A stretch of DNA of 64,000 bases from Prodigiosinella confusarubida (GTDB lineage: Bacteria > Pseudomonadota > Gammaproteobacteria > Enterobacterales > Enterobacteriaceae), in the NCBI RefSeq assembly GCF_002847015.1, contig NZ_CP025085.1:1612001-1676000 (forward strand), in the 5' to 3' direction. The position numbers and the translations under genes were made by a program. Below are positions 1-13,996 of this stretch, piece by piece (position 1 is the first letter of the stretch; each line of letters starts with the position of its first letter). The notes below the pieces were generated by a model. It saw only the letters and a list, made by a program, of their open reading frames with translations. It searched no databases and was not told where the DNA came from.

Positions 1-264
1 ACTGGCTATGTTGGGTGGTGTGTCCCGAGCGCTTACCTGACAAGATGATCCTGAAACTTCCCCCATATCACGGAATGGTTTACCGACTAGCTCTTCGGCA
101 TTTTTATACAGAACAGCGTGTACTGGGCGGTAAACCGGTTTGGCTTTGGGAGAGTGTTCAGTGGCTGTATGAACTGGCTGTTTGGGCGCTGGGTGCGTCG
201 ATTTATTTAGCAGAGAACATCCGGTCAGCGAAAAGGCTAACATCAGAAAGAGTATAGAACGCAT
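1..264 (-). CDS. rcsF: RcsF outer-membrane lipoprotein, 5' part only
   Basis: The reverse strand is open from an ATG at 264-262 to the window edge, giving the first 88 residues; the C-terminal part lies outside. The N-terminus is a short lipoprotein signal with lipobox LTGC (lipidated Cys16), followed by a Pro/Lys/Thr-rich linker and then KNAEELVGKPFRDMGEVSG, which I recognise from E. coli RcsF. RcsF is the envelope-stress sensor that relays outer-membrane and LPS damage to the Rcs phosphorelay through IgaA. It lies just downstream of metQ, as in E. coli. A forward-strand ORF over the same bases is its shadow. Confidence 0.9.
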   Translation of the reverse strand, partial: MRSILFLMLAFSLTGCSLLNKSTHPAPKQPVHTATEHSPKAKPVYRPVHAVLYKNAEELVGKPFRDMGEVSGSSCQVSARDTPPNIAS

Positions 265-310
265 AGGTTTCCCTCTGGTTTTTTAGGTGAGGCTATTGAA
301 GCAAGCTATT

Positions 311-354
311 AAATAAATAACAAGACGGGCTAAAGCCCGTCTTGTTATTTATTT
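311..354 (-). terminator. Hairpin between metQ and rcsF
   Basis: A perfect inverted repeat has 20-bp arms (311-330 and 335-354) and a TAAA loop. The GC-rich tip and A/T-rich base give a U-rich tail in either direction. It lies 20 bp after the metQ stop, so it should end or attenuate metNIQ transcription before rcsF. Confidence 0.8.
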
Positions 355-373
355 ACATGACGTAAGTGTGAGT

Positions 374-1189
374 TTACCAGCCTTTAACTGCACCACCGTT
401 AAAGATTTTATTTGCTGCCTGGTTCACTTCTTCAGATTGATAAGCTTGCACGAATTTTTTTACATTTTCGGCATCTTTGTTATCTTCACGAGCGACGAGT
501 AGATTGACATATGGAGAGTCTTTGTCTTCCACGAACAAACCATCTTTGGCAGGTGTCAGGTTAATCTGGCTAGCATAGGTAGTATTAATCACTGCTAGCG
601 CAATTTGGTTGTCATCCAGTGATCGCGGCAATTGTGGCGCTTCCAGTTCAACCAACTTCAGATTTTTCGGGTTTTCTGTCACATCTAGTGCTGTTGGCAT
701 CAGTCCGACGTTATCTTTCAGTTTAATTAACCCCACTTTTTGCAGCAGTAATAGTGAGCGTCCTAGATTGGTTGGATCATTTGGCAGCGCAATTTGTGCA
801 CCGTTTTGCAGTTCGTCCAGAGATTTGATCTTTTTAGAGTAACCGGCAATGGGATAGACAAAGGTGTTACCAACCGGAACCAGTTTATAACCACGATCCT
901 TGATTTGCTGATCGAGGTAAGGTTTATGCTGGAATGCATTGAGATCAATATCTCCTTTGCTTAGCGCCTCGTTAGGTAAAACGTAGTCGTTGAAGGTAAC
1001 CAGCTCAACGTCCAGCCCATATTTATCTTTAGCAACTTTTTGTGCAACTTCAGCGACTTGTTGCTCGGCACCAACGATAACGCCCACTTTTATGTGGTTG
1101 GGATCTTTTTGTTTCTGATCACAACCGGCTAATGCCAATACACCAATCAAGGCACCAACAGTAGCGATAGATTTCAATTTAATTGCCAT
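374..1189 (-). CDS. metQ: D-methionine ABC transporter substrate-binding lipoprotein MetQ
   Basis: This 271-residue protein is the substrate-binding component of the methionine importer MetNIQ. It has a lipoprotein signal peptide with lipobox LAGC (Cys23) and then the NlpA-family fold (KVGVIVGAEQQVAEVAQKVA, NAFQHKPYLDQQIKDRG), and matches E. coli MetQ over its full length. It binds L- and D-methionine at the outer face of the inner membrane and delivers it to MetI. It is the last gene of metN-metI-metQ, 63 bp after metI, and is followed by a strong hairpin. Regulation is expected through the MetJ boxes upstream of metN. Confidence 0.95.
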   Translation of the reverse strand: MAIKLKSIATVGALIGVLALAGCDQKQKDPNHIKVGVIVGAEQQVAEVAQKVAKDKYGLDVELVTFNDYVLPNEALSKGDIDLNAFQHKPYLDQQIKDRGYKLVPVGNTFVYPIAGYSKKIKSLDELQNGAQIALPNDPTNLGRSLLLLQKVGLIKLKDNVGLMPTALDVTENPKNLKLVELEAPQLPRSLDDNQIALAVINTTYASQINLTPAKDGLFVEDKDSPYVNLLVAREDNKDAENVKKFVQAYQSEEVNQAANKIFNGGAVKGW

Positions 1190-1252
1190 TTCCTTACCTC
1201 AGCTTCAGAGTCTTTCCATCACGCACTTGATGAGTGCATGGCTATTGAACAA

Positions 1253-1906
1253 TTACTTGTGTGTGACTGCCCGTACTGCCTTATCACCACAGAATTGAAT
1301 TAGATAAACCAAAATAACTAACAATACTAATACGATATTCATTATTGTGGCGTTATACCCGACATAGCCGTACTGGTAACCAATCTGACCTAATCCGCCA
1401 GCACCGACCGCGCCTCCCATAGCAGAATAGCCCACCAGCGTTATCAATGTGATGGTGGCAGCATTGATCAACCCTGGTAGCGCTTCGGGTAACAATATTT
1501 TTTTGATTATTTGCATCGGTGTGGCTCCCATCGCCCGGGCCGCCTCAATTAAACCGGTCGGAATTTCCAACAGCGCATTTTCTACCATGCGGGCAATAAA
1601 CGGCGCTGCACCGACAGTTAATGGAACCATTGCCGCTTGTAGCCCGATAGCTGTACCGACAATTATACGGGTAAATGGAATCATCCAAACGAGTAAAATG
1701 ATGAATGGAATCGAGCGGAAAATATTTACCAGCGCGGAGATGCTACGGTAGATTTTAGGGTTGGCGATAATTTGCCCTGGACGGGTGATATAAAGAAGAA
1801 CACCAACAGGTAATCCAAGTACAAAGCCAAAAAAACCGGAAACAAGCGTCATGATTACGGTTTCCCAGACACCGCGGGCAAGTAACCAGATCATTGCTTC
1901 AGACAT
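1253..1906 (-). CDS. metI: D-methionine ABC transporter permease MetI
   Basis: A 217-residue inner-membrane permease, the same length as E. coli MetI and close to identical in long stretches. It has about five membrane segments, and the EAA coupling loop that contacts MetN is visible near residues 125-150 ([20 protein letters not shown]). The start codon lies inside the last codons of metN (8-bp overlap), which implies translational coupling. It forms the methionine channel with MetN on the cytoplasmic side and MetQ outside. Confidence 0.96.
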   Translation of the reverse strand: MSEAMIWLLARGVWETVIMTLVSGFFGFVLGLPVGVLLYITRPGQIIANPKIYRSISALVNIFRSIPFIILLVWMIPFTRIIVGTAIGLQAAMVPLTVGAAPFIARMVENALLEIPTGLIEAARAMGATPMQIIKKILLPEALPGLINAATITLITLVGYSAMGGAVGAGGLGQIGYQYGYVGYNATIMNIVLVLLVILVYLIQFCGDKAVRAVTHK

Positions 1907-2930
1907 AACCCAATACCTCGATATTTACATGGTGATCTTTCAGGAACTGAATTGCGGCAGTAGTATCTGCTACTTCGCCGTGCATTTCTGCCAGCATGAT
2001 GCCGAATTTCACGCCACCGGCGTAGTCCATCTGAGCACTGATAATGTTGTTGTTGATATTAAAGCGTCGGGCTATTTCAGACAGCAAAGGTGCATCAACC
2101 GATTGGCCGGTAAACTCCATACGCAACAATGGTAAACTTCCCAGCTTGGGTGTTGGCATCATCCGTTCCAGATAGTCATCAGGAATATCCAGATGTAGCG
2201 TTGACTGAATAAACGTTTGTGCCAAGGGTGTCTTGGGATGAGAGAAAACCTCACTTACCGTGTCCTGCTCAATCAGACGACCATCACTAATAATGGCGAC
2301 CTGGTCACAAATGCGTTTCACGACATCCATTTCATGGGTGATCAGTAAAATTGTTAATCCCAGACGACGGTTAATGTCTTTCAGCAGTTCAAGAATAGAG
2401 CGTGTGGTTGCCGGATCCAGTGCGCTGGTGGCTTCATCGCATAACAGCACTTTAGGCGCGCTAGCCAGCGCCCTGGCAATGGCTACTCGCTGTTTTTGTC
2501 CGCCAGAAAGATTTGTTGGATAGACATCGTGTTTATCCGACAGACCGACCAACTCCAGTAAATTATGTATGCGCTGTTTGATTTCTGCTTTAGGCATATT
2601 ATCCAGTTCAAGTGGTAATGCCACATTGCCAAAAACAGTTCGTGAGGAAAGCAGATTGAAGTGTTGGAAAATCATGCCAATCTGGCGACGAGCTCGCGTT
2701 AGCTGGCTTTCTGACAATTGAGTCAGATCCTGCCCATCAACCAATACCTTTCCCTGAGTCGGACGCTCCAGCAAATTTACACAGCGAATCAATGTGCTTT
2801 TACCCGCTCCGGAAGCACCAATTACACCATATATTTGCCCAGCAGGAACGCGAAGACTCACGTCGTCGAGTGCGGTAATCGTTCGTCCGTTCTGCGGGAA
2901 CGTCTTGGTAATATTAGAAATTTCTATCAT
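1899..2930 (-). CDS. metN: Methionine import ATP-binding protein MetN
   Basis: The ATPase of the MetNIQ importer has 343 residues when started at ATG 2930-2928. The frame stays open 13 codons further upstream, but this start gives MIEISNITK and the same length as E. coli MetN. Walker A is GASGAGKS (38-45), the signature LSGGQ lies near residue 140 and Walker B is [11 protein letters not shown] near 162. A C-terminal ACT-like NIL domain (about 265-343) binds methionine and trans-inhibits transport in this family. It is the first gene of the operon, 72 bp downstream of two adjacent MetJ boxes. Confidence 0.96.
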   Translation of the reverse strand: MIEISNITKTFPQNGRTITALDDVSLRVPAGQIYGVIGASGAGKSTLIRCVNLLERPTQGKVLVDGQDLTQLSESQLTRARRQIGMIFQHFNLLSSRTVFGNVALPLELDNMPKAEIKQRIHNLLELVGLSDKHDVYPTNLSGGQKQRVAIARALASAPKVLLCDEATSALDPATTRSILELLKDINRRLGLTILLITHEMDVVKRICDQVAIISDGRLIEQDTVSEVFSHPKTPLAQTFIQSTLHLDIPDDYLERMMPTPKLGSLPLLRMEFTGQSVDAPLLSEIARRFNINNNIISAQMDYAGGVKFGIMLAEMHGEVADTTAAIQFLKDHHVNIEVLGYV

Positions 2931-3001
2931 AAATTTTATCGATAATAACGGTGGCCGGATAAATATCATTATATACAGGCCAGAATGTGGACGGGATGTT
3001 A

Positions 3002-3017
3002 AGGCGTCTAGACGTCT
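3002..3017. promoter_or_regulatory. Tandem MetJ operator (two met boxes)
   Basis: Two adjacent 8-bp met boxes, AGGCGTCT (7/8) and AGACGTCT (8/8 to the MetJ consensus), lie 72 bp upstream of the metN start. MetJ dimers bind consecutive met boxes cooperatively with S-adenosylmethionine as corepressor. A TATAAT on the minus strand (2968-2973) is a plausible -10 for metN. Confidence 0.88.
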
Positions 3018-3109
3018 AAGTCAATGGAGATTGTCATGGCCGTCATTCTCTCTGAAGATGAAAACATGCGATACTACGCGGTAATTTACGTTATCAGGAG
3101 CAAATTTAA

Positions 3110-3676
3110 GTGGCACAAAGCGTTCCAGCAATCTTTCTTGACCGTGACGGTACCATAAATGTTGATCATGGGTATGTGCATGAAATCGACCAATTCCAGT
3201 TTATTGATGGTGTCATTGATGCCATGTCTGAATTAAAGCGGATGGGGTTTGCTTTGGTTCTGGTGACGAATCAATCTGGTATTGCACGAGGTAAATTCAC
3301 TGAAGATCAGTTTATGCGGTTGACCGAGTGGATGGATTGGTCTTTGGTTGATCGTGGTGTTGATTTGGATGGCATCTATTTTTGTCCTCATCATCCTGAT
3401 GTTGGCAGTGATGAGTATCGCCAGCAATGTGATTGTCGTAAACCTAAGCCAGGAATGTTGGAAGCGGCACAGCATCATTTAGATATCGATATGGCGGCTT
3501 CCTATATGGTGGGGGATAAAGCAGAAGATATGCAGGCGGCAATTTCTGCGGGTGTAGGCACCAAAGTTTTAGTTCGCACCGGAAAACCGATTACGGAAGA
3601 GAGTGAAAAACTGGCTGACTGGATAATTGATAGTCTTGCCGACCTGCCAAACGCGATAAAACAGCGCAGTAAATAA
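3110..3676 (+). CDS. gmhB: D-glycero-beta-D-manno-heptose 1,7-bisphosphate 7-phosphatase
   Basis: A 188-residue HAD-superfamily phosphatase that removes the 7-phosphate of heptose 1,7-bisphosphate on the route to ADP-heptose for the LPS inner core. The HAD motif is DRDG (Asp11, Asp13), the second motif is VTNQSG (52-57), and the zinc-binding loop Cys92/His94/Cys107/Cys109 is intact. The start is GTG 3110, with CAGGAG at 3095-3100 as ribosome site, and it reproduces the E. coli N-terminus. It is divergent from metN and lies directly upstream of the rRNA operon, as in E. coli next to rrnH. gmhA of the same pathway is at 54.3 kb. Confidence 0.95.
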   Translation: MAQSVPAIFLDRDGTINVDHGYVHEIDQFQFIDGVIDAMSELKRMGFALVLVTNQSGIARGKFTEDQFMRLTEWMDWSLVDRGVDLDGIYFCPHHPDVGSDEYRQQCDCRKPKPGMLEAAQHHLDIDMAASYMVGDKAEDMQAAISAGVGTKVLVRTGKPITEESEKLADWIIDSLADLPNAIKQRSK

Positions 3677-3725
3677 ACGATGGGGTGAAAAAAAACGCAC
3701 TTGTGATTTTTTTTGCAATTACCCC

Positions 3726-3753
3726 TTGTCAGGCCAGGAGAAGTGCCTATAAT
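3726..3753 (+). promoter_or_regulatory. rrn P1 promoter
   Basis: TTGTCA (3726-3731), a 16-bp spacer and TATAAT (3748-3753), followed by a GCGCC discriminator and CACTGAC: the classic rrn P1 with its suboptimal spacer and GC-rich discriminator for ppGpp/DksA control. An A/T-rich UP element (about 3688-3720) precedes it. Confidence 0.92.
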
Positions 3754-3822
3754 GCGCCTCCACTGACCCGGCGCTGGTGAACAACACAACGCAGAGTCAG
3801 GCCGGGAAAAACGAATTATTCG

Positions 3823-3850
3823 TTGACTCTGCAAGAGGATGGCGTAGTAT
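3823..3850 (+). promoter_or_regulatory. rrn P2 promoter
   Basis: TTGACT (3823-3828) and TAGTAT (3845-3850), separated by 16 bp, about 100 bp downstream of P1, as in enteric rrn operons. Confidence 0.8.
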
Positions 3851-3886
3851 ACGCGACCTCACGTCGGCGGCAGCGCCGCGACGAAC

Positions 3887-3897
3887 GCTCTTTAACA
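3887..3897 (+). promoter_or_regulatory. rrn leader boxA antitermination site
   Basis: GCTCTTTAACA matches the rrn boxA, where NusB-NusE (S10) and SuhB assemble to prevent Rho termination in the untranslated operon. The remaining leader to 4048 holds the 5' half of the 16S processing stalk. Confidence 0.88.
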
Positions 3898-4048
3898 ATA
3901 TAATCAGACAATCTGTGTGGGCACTCACAGGACCCTATCGTAATCAATACGAAAAGACTTGAAGAGTGACTGACAGTAAATTCATTACGAATAAACAGTT
4001 ATAAATTCTTTGAGCATCGCTTCTTCGGAAGCACATCAAACAAATCTT

Positions 4049-5591
<1,543 letters not shown>

Positions 5592-5672
5592 CCAAAGATA
5601 GCCGTTGTGTGAAGTGCTCACACAGATTGTCTGATGAAAACAGAGCGCGCGTCAGCGAAGCCGACATGATGT

Positions 5673-5748
5673 GTCCCCTTCGTCTAGAGGCCTAGGACAC
5701 CGCCCTTTCACGGCGGTAACAGGGGTTCGAATCCCCTAGGGGACGCCA
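5673..5748 (+). tRNA. tRNA-Glu (anticodon TTC)
   Basis: A 76-nt tRNA in the 16S-23S spacer. Acceptor GTCCCCT (5673-5679) pairs with AGGGGAC (5738-5744); the anticodon stem CCGCC/GGCGG encloses CTTTCAC with TTC at 5707-5709; the T loop is GGTTCGAATCC; and CCA is encoded at 5746-5748. In E. coli this spacer type occurs in rrnB, C, E and G. There is no room for tRNA-Ile or tRNA-Ala here. Confidence 0.98.
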
Positions 5749-5821
5749 AAAATGACAGTGGGTGAAAGGCACGGTCGACGATAACCTAAAGCTGATTAGC
5801 GATAGTCAGGTTTATGTTATT

Positions 5822-5833
5822 TGCTCTTTAACA
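5822..5833 (+). promoter_or_regulatory. Spacer boxA
   Basis: TGCTCTTTAACA is a second boxA in the 16S-23S spacer, about 255 nt before the 23S gene. It is expected to reload the antitermination complex for 23S transcription and assist assembly. Confidence 0.82.
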
Positions 5834-6087
5834 ATCTGGAACAAGCTGAAAATTGAAACGATACAGCGAAACCTGCCTTGATGGCGGGAGTTGGCTGTAT
5901 CAGAGTCTCTCAAATAATCGCATCCCGGATATTCCGAATCGATGAATGAGCGAGCCCGATGAAGACAAGGCGTACCGCACGGAGGAAGCGCAGTGGACGT
6001 GATGTCCATGAGCATACCGAGTACGGCACAACGCAGTATTCATGAGGCGCAGCCATTCAGAAAAGAAGAAACACCTTCGGGTTGTGA

Positions 6088-9097
<3,010 letters not shown>

Positions 9098-9206
9098 ACA
9101 ACACCGAAGGTGTTTTGGACGAGAGACGCAAAGATATTTTCAGCGATGTTCCGAGATTGGTTCTGATGGTTGCGCGGAAGTGTGACGGTCGGGATGAAAC
9201 AGAATT

Positions 9207-9326
9207 TGCCTGGCGGCGATAGCGCGGTGGTCCCACCTGACCCCATGCCGAACTCAGCAGTGAAACGCCGTAGCGCCGATGGTAGTGTGGGGTCTCCCCA
9301 TGTGAGAGTAGGGAACTGCCAGGCAT
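9207..9326 (+). rRNA. 5S ribosomal RNA
   Basis: 120-nt gene from TGCCTGGCGGCGATAGCGC to CTGCCAGGCAT, whose ends pair. It is 109 nt after the 23S gene and is the last product of the operon; no distal tRNA follows. Confidence 0.97.
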
Positions 9327-9338
9327 TCAACAAGACGA

Positions 9339-9366
9339 AGCCCTCTGTGAAAGCAGAGGGCTTTTT
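9339..9366 (+). terminator. rrn operon terminator
   Basis: AGCCCTCTG (9339-9347) pairs with CAGAGGGCT (9354-9362) across a 6-nt loop and is followed by a T run: a textbook Rho-independent terminator 13 bp after 5S. Confidence 0.93.
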
Positions 9367-9682
9367 CACGTCGGTAGTGTTGATGCAGCCGGCATGCGCG
9401 GTGGGATAACTGCCCAGCATGCTGCATGCTGTCGCCGGGTCAGTATCAAATAACGGCAAACCTTCAGTGGATATTGTGGGTTTTTGCTTTCAAATTTAGT
9501 ACCTAGTCTACAGACGGCAAACAGTCAGAGATAAAAAATTAAAACCATTAACGTAATTTGGGATTTTTTCTCATGATTTTTAATATTTGCGAGACTTATA
9601 AATTAGATGCTATCTGGATTTATCCAAAATATTAAAGTGACACGGCAAAAATACGGGGAAGTTTGATTTCGTTTCTTTGTAT
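9367..9682. other. Intergenic region after the rrn operon, no gene seen
   Basis: About 316 bp between the rrn and pssA terminators. No ORF with family resemblance or RNA gene was recognised. A GCATG-rich patch (9391-9429) with short inverted repeats is followed by A/T-rich sequence. In E. coli, kgtP and yfiM lie between rrnG and pssA; neither is present here. Confidence 0.6.
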
Positions 9683-9716
9683 ATAAATAAACCCCGTAGA
9701 TACGAGGTTTATTTAT
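9683..9716 (-). terminator. pssA terminator
   Basis: Inverted repeat 9683-9698 / 9701-9716 with a single mismatch and an A/T-rich base that supplies the U tail. It begins 3 bp beyond the pssA stop. Confidence 0.75.
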
Positions 9717-9719
9717 GGG

Positions 9720-11075
9720 CTAAAGGAGACGGCTAATCAGCTTGTCTATACGAACCCGGCGCAATCGCCGAATTAGTTTACGTACTTTAACCGGATATTG
9801 TGCAATGCCTTCGAGTTCTTGATAATGACGAACAATAGTCGAGTGAGAGCGAATACATTCCAGTTCCTGCATTCGTTGTTCTGACAGTAATTGGCAGGGA
9901 TCATGAATAAGGATGGCATTCTCAAGATCAAGATGCCAAGCTCGGGGATTAAGGTTATTACCCGTCAGTAGTTGCCATTCATCATCGACCCACATACCTT
10001 TCAAGTGAAAACTGTTGTCCGCGTCTGTCCACAGGCGAACGACCAACTGCGAACTATCAATATATTTCTGCAGGCGGCTGAGGAAACGTCGCAAGTTGAT
10101 TTCATACAGATATGGCAAGGCACCGATAATTTTAAAGGGTTGGTCTTCTGGAATAAAAAAATCGTTTGCGGTTTTGTCACCGATGATGATTTCTACCTTC
10201 TTACCATCACGCAGCAGCCGAATGATGTTTCTGACTAGCAGCGTTGGCAGATTAAAGTAAGGCGTACACATCACCAGATGCTGTTCACAACAGTACATCA
10301 AATGATGAATTGTTTTATTTAATGGACTGTTTTTCCCCAATCCTACCAGTGGTGTGACCGTTAGCGTATCGCCAGTATCGTTATAGGCTGGAATCCGATA
10401 AAACGCGGTGCGTAATGATTGACGGAATTGGCGGATTTCATTTTTGATTTCAATCGTTTTAGGTCGAGTTTCGTAATCAAGCCGTTGTATTGCCGGTGCC
10501 ATCAGTAAATCGTTTACATAGTGGCTCATAGTGTCAGCAAGCGCAGGATTACAGATAAGCTGATAGCGGTCATAACGATATTTATCATGACTGTTCAGAT
10601 AAACGTCGTTCAGACTAGCTCCGCTATAAAGTACGGTGTCGTCAATGATGAAACCTTTAAGATGGAGCACACCTAACGCTTCTCGAGTGTTCACCGGAAC
10701 GCCATAAACCGGGAAGCTGGCATCAGTATTTTGCTGTGCCATCTCACAGTACCAATCGGCGTTGGTGTTAACTGCTTTGGCACCAATGCGCCCGCGTTGT
10801 GCGCGGTGCCAGTCAACCAGCACTCGAATGTCCAGTTCAGGACATTGCCGCTTTGCCTGATAGAGTGCAGAAAGAATTGCTTTACCACCATCATCATGTT
10901 CCAGATAGAGCGCCACTAAATAAACACGTTTCTTGGCGGCAAGAATCGTGTTTATGAGCGTGGTGCGAAAAAGTGCTGGACTATGAAGCGTCTGTACATT
11001 GTCAGCTGACTGGGGGATTTTAGGCAGTTGTGCAAGGTGTTGTTGGTATTGATTACGCTTTAATTTTGACAACAT
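9720..11075 (-). CDS. pssA: CDP-diacylglycerol--serine O-phosphatidyltransferase
   Basis: A 451-residue phosphatidylserine synthase, the committed step to phosphatidylethanolamine, acting as a peripheral enzyme at the inner membrane. It belongs to the phospholipase-D superfamily: the first HKD motif has His138, Lys140 and Asp145 (HLKGFIIDD), and a second copy (FHLKGMWVDD) lies near residue 355. The basic C-terminus (KVRKLIRRLRRVRIDKLISRLL) resembles the membrane-binding end of E. coli PssA. Start ATG 11075 gives the E. coli length; a GTG one codon upstream is possible. It has its own terminator. Confidence 0.96.
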   Translation of the reverse strand: MLSKLKRNQYQQHLAQLPKIPQSADNVQTLHSPALFRTTLINTILAAKKRVYLVALYLEHDDGGKAILSALYQAKRQCPELDIRVLVDWHRAQRGRIGAKAVNTNADWYCEMAQQNTDASFPVYGVPVNTREALGVLHLKGFIIDDTVLYSGASLNDVYLNSHDKYRYDRYQLICNPALADTMSHYVNDLLMAPAIQRLDYETRPKTIEIKNEIRQFRQSLRTAFYRIPAYNDTGDTLTVTPLVGLGKNSPLNKTIHHLMYCCEQHLVMCTPYFNLPTLLVRNIIRLLRDGKKVEIIIGDKTANDFFIPEDQPFKIIGALPYLYEINLRRFLSRLQKYIDSSQLVVRLWTDADNSFHLKGMWVDDEWQLLTGNNLNPRAWHLDLENAILIHDPCQLLSEQRMQELECIRSHSTIVRHYQELEGIAQYPVKVRKLIRRLRRVRIDKLISRLL

Positions 11076-11229
11076 CACAGTGCGGTTCTTCTCTCATCGT
11101 GTTATGACCATGCCTGGTCATGGTGAACATTAACGTATAGTTGAATCGGGCGATAATACCATTACTTTCCGGCTGTTGTGAGCAAGTTTTACCATTGATA
11201 GCATATCGTTTGCTATACAAGGGGCTATA

Positions 11230-13893
11230 TCACATTTGATGTGGTGTATTTAACAGCAATTCTAAAGAAACGATCCCTTCTTCCAACTGGACATCGAGAG
11301 AAAAACCCAGTTTCTTTGCCAGTGTCAACATGCCCTGATTATGGGGCATGGTAATGCCGGTAAGTTTCTCCAGCCCATGAACATCAGCATAGTGAATTAG
11401 CTTTTCCATCAGGTGTCTGCCTAATCCCAGTCCTTTTAAATCAGAACGAACCAAAACCGCAAACTCTGCGTCAGTATTATCGGGATCGGAAATGGCACGG
11501 CTAACACCGATAATTTCTGGTCCTGCATCAGTTGGCCGGAGAGCGACAAATGCCATTTCTCGATCGTAGTCAATTTGGGTCATATTGGCTAGGTCTTCAT
11601 GGCTAAACTCATTGATTTCACTGAAATACCGGTAGTAAAGATCCTCTTTGGTCACTTTGCTGATAAAATTTTTCAGCAGCGGTTCATCTTCAGGCAGAAT
11701 AGGGCGGAACAGGCAGGTCGTCTCATTTTTTAATGTGACGATTTCCTCTAGTTGCTGCGGATAAGGTCTGATTGATAGTCTTGATTGTGGATCGCCGCTA
11801 AAGGGCGAGATGTGTAGTGTCACGTCCAGTAACGTGAATTCGTCCCCTGAGGCCAACAAGGGATGGATATCAAGACGGGAAATTTCCGGACAGTCAAGAA
11901 TAAGGTTGGATACCTGTACCAGCAGGCGACTCAATGAGGGAATATCTAACGGTTTGAGGGCGCTGTGCCCGCGTATTTTACCATTTTTCAGTGCCTGCAT
12001 GATCAGGTAGCGGGCCAGTGTCATGTTTAATGGGGGCAATGCCACTGCAGCCTGTGTCTCATTGTGCCATTCCACACCACCTTCACCCAGCATGATCAGA
12101 GGGCCGAAAACGGCGTCTTGTACTACCGCGACCCTCAATTCCTGCGCACCGGCACGATTTGCCATTCTCTGCACTAGCAGACCGTATATTCGGGCCTGTG
12201 GATAGGTACGCTTAACCCGTTCCAACATTGCATCGGCAGCCTGCTGTACCTCGCGGGCAGTGCCTAAATAGAGCATGACTCCCTGTACTTCTGATTTGTG
12301 CGCAATGTCTGGGGATCTCAGCTTGATTGCGACCGGATAACCAATTTTTTCCGCGATGTAGACGGCTTCAGTACTGTCGCCAGCGATCCAGGTAGGCAGT
12401 GTATTCAGTCCATAGGATTTCAGTATAGGCTGTACTTCATGCGTATCGAGCTGTGTGGCTCCCTCTTTCAGAGCTTGGCAGATAAGCTTATGGGCTTCAC
12501 CAGTATTGGCCGTGAGATCTTGTGGCAATACCGGTGTTTCCATCAGTTGTTTCTGGTTCCGCCGGTATTCGACAATATGCATAAATGCTGTCACTGCACC
12601 TTCGGGTGTCCGATAAGTAGGAATACCTGCCCTATTGAACAAACGACGTGCTTCCTGCGAGGAGAACTCGCCACACCAGTTGGTTAAAATTGTCATCCGT
12701 TTGCCGCGTGGATGCTGCTGGAGCAAATGAATCATTTTTTCTGCGCTTTCGGTACCTGGCGCGGCAGCACTTGGGGCATGAATGATCAGTAAGGCATCAT
12801 AGTCATCATTATCCAACAGGATCGTCAATGCGGCCAGATAGCGTTCGGCAGTAGCATCATCACGTAGATCAAGCGGATTACCGACAGACACGGAATCAGG
12901 CAGCGCTTCTTGCAATGCCTGTTGTGTGGCTTCGTTTATCAGCGCCAGTTTTCCCTGTCGGCTGAGAAGTTGGTCAAGTGCTTGAGCCGCCGGAGAGGCT
13001 CCATTACTGATCAGTAGTAAACGCTCACCTCGTAGTGGTCGCAAGTGACTGAGGGTTTCTACTGCGGAAAATAGCTCATGTGTATCCCTGACGCGTAGTA
13101 ACCCTGCACGTTGAATGGCTGCATCATAGGCAGCATCCAATCCTTGACGGGTACCGTGGAGAAGTTGTTGTGCCTGCTGACTACGCCCACTTTTGATCAC
13201 CAAAATGGGCTTGTTGCGTGAAGCGCTGCGGGCAGCAGAAAGAAAACGCCGCGCATCGCTGATCTGTTCCAGATGTAGCAAAATAGCGCTGGTTTTGCTG
13301 TCACGGGCTAGAAAATCCAGCAAGTCATCTACGTCGATGTCGATGCTGTCACCTAGCGCGATGAAGTAAGAGAAGCCGATACCCCTCTGTTGTGCCCAGT
13401 CAAGAATGGTATTGGATACTGCCGCTGATTGCGAAATAAATGCCAGCTTTCCTTTTATTATCGGAACGGGTGAAAAACTGGCGTTAAGTCCCTGCCAGGG
13501 GGCCAGTAGCCCGAGACTGTTGGGGCCCAACAGTCGCATATGATACAGGGTGGCGCAGGCCTTGAGTTCACTGAATTGTACCGGAGGTGCCGACAGTATG
13601 ATGACAGTTTTACAACCGTGTTTTCCCAAATCTTCCAACAAGAGCAGATTACGGTCGGCACGGGTACAAATGACAGCGAGATCCGGTGTCATGGGAAGAC
13701 TGGCAACATCAGGATAAGCCAGTACGCCACAGACAGCGCGATATTTTGGTGTAACCGGTAACACCGGTCCGCTGAAATTACCATCCAGCAAATTGCGCAT
13801 CATAAGAAACCCTGCCCGCCCCGGTTTTTCTGATGCGCCAAGAACGGCTATTGATTTGGGACGTAATAGTGCTTCTAACCCGCGCTGGCTCAT
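11230..13893 (-). CDS. patZ: Protein lysine acetyltransferase PatZ (Pka/YfiQ)
   Basis: An 887-residue enzyme that acetylates lysines on metabolic enzymes with acetyl-CoA; acetyl-CoA synthetase is the best-known target. The N-terminal two thirds resemble NDP-forming acyl-CoA synthetases: a CoA-binding Rossmann region (PKSIAVLGASEKPGRAG), a succinyl-CoA-ligase-like region and an ATP-grasp region (about 480-700). In E. coli PatZ this part is regulatory. The C-terminal GNAT domain (about 725-887) has the acetyl-CoA loop VRSDLKGLGLGRHLMEKL. SD CAGGAG precedes the ATG. Gene order pssA-patZ-tapT-trxC is as in E. coli. Confidence 0.94.
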   Translation of the reverse strand: MSQRGLEALLRPKSIAVLGASEKPGRAGFLMMRNLLDGNFSGPVLPVTPKYRAVCGVLAYPDVASLPMTPDLAVICTRADRNLLLLEDLGKHGCKTVIILSAPPVQFSELKACATLYHMRLLGPNSLGLLAPWQGLNASFSPVPIIKGKLAFISQSAAVSNTILDWAQQRGIGFSYFIALGDSIDIDVDDLLDFLARDSKTSAILLHLEQISDARRFLSAARSASRNKPILVIKSGRSQQAQQLLHGTRQGLDAAYDAAIQRAGLLRVRDTHELFSAVETLSHLRPLRGERLLLISNGASPAAQALDQLLSRQGKLALINEATQQALQEALPDSVSVGNPLDLRDDATAERYLAALTILLDNDDYDALLIIHAPSAAAPGTESAEKMIHLLQQHPRGKRMTILTNWCGEFSSQEARRLFNRAGIPTYRTPEGAVTAFMHIVEYRRNQKQLMETPVLPQDLTANTGEAHKLICQALKEGATQLDTHEVQPILKSYGLNTLPTWIAGDSTEAVYIAEKIGYPVAIKLRSPDIAHKSEVQGVMLYLGTAREVQQAADAMLERVKRTYPQARIYGLLVQRMANRAGAQELRVAVVQDAVFGPLIMLGEGGVEWHNETQAAVALPPLNMTLARYLIMQALKNGKIRGHSALKPLDIPSLSRLLVQVSNLILDCPEISRLDIHPLLASGDEFTLLDVTLHISPFSGDPQSRLSIRPYPQQLEEIVTLKNETTCLFRPILPEDEPLLKNFISKVTKEDLYYRYFSEINEFSHEDLANMTQIDYDREMAFVALRPTDAGPEIIGVSRAISDPDNTDAEFAVLVRSDLKGLGLGRHLMEKLIHYADVHGLEKLTGITMPHNQGMLTLAKKLGFSLDVQLEEGIVSLELLLNTPHQM

Positions 13894-13996
13894 AAATCGC
13901 TCCTGTCAGGATAAAGACCGGGCAGTGTTTCACGATGGCGAGTGATCTGGTGAGTTGTACATTCATTGTGATCACGTACTGCCTAATTAATAGATA

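Noticed and set aside
15-257. Forward 80-codon ORF at the left edge
   Set aside because: It is antisense to the first 88 codons of rcsF, whose lipobox and RcsF-specific motifs are clear on the reverse strand.
3002-3025. More than two met boxes upstream of metN
   Set aside because: Flanking octamers match the consensus at only three or four of eight positions; only two boxes are convincing.
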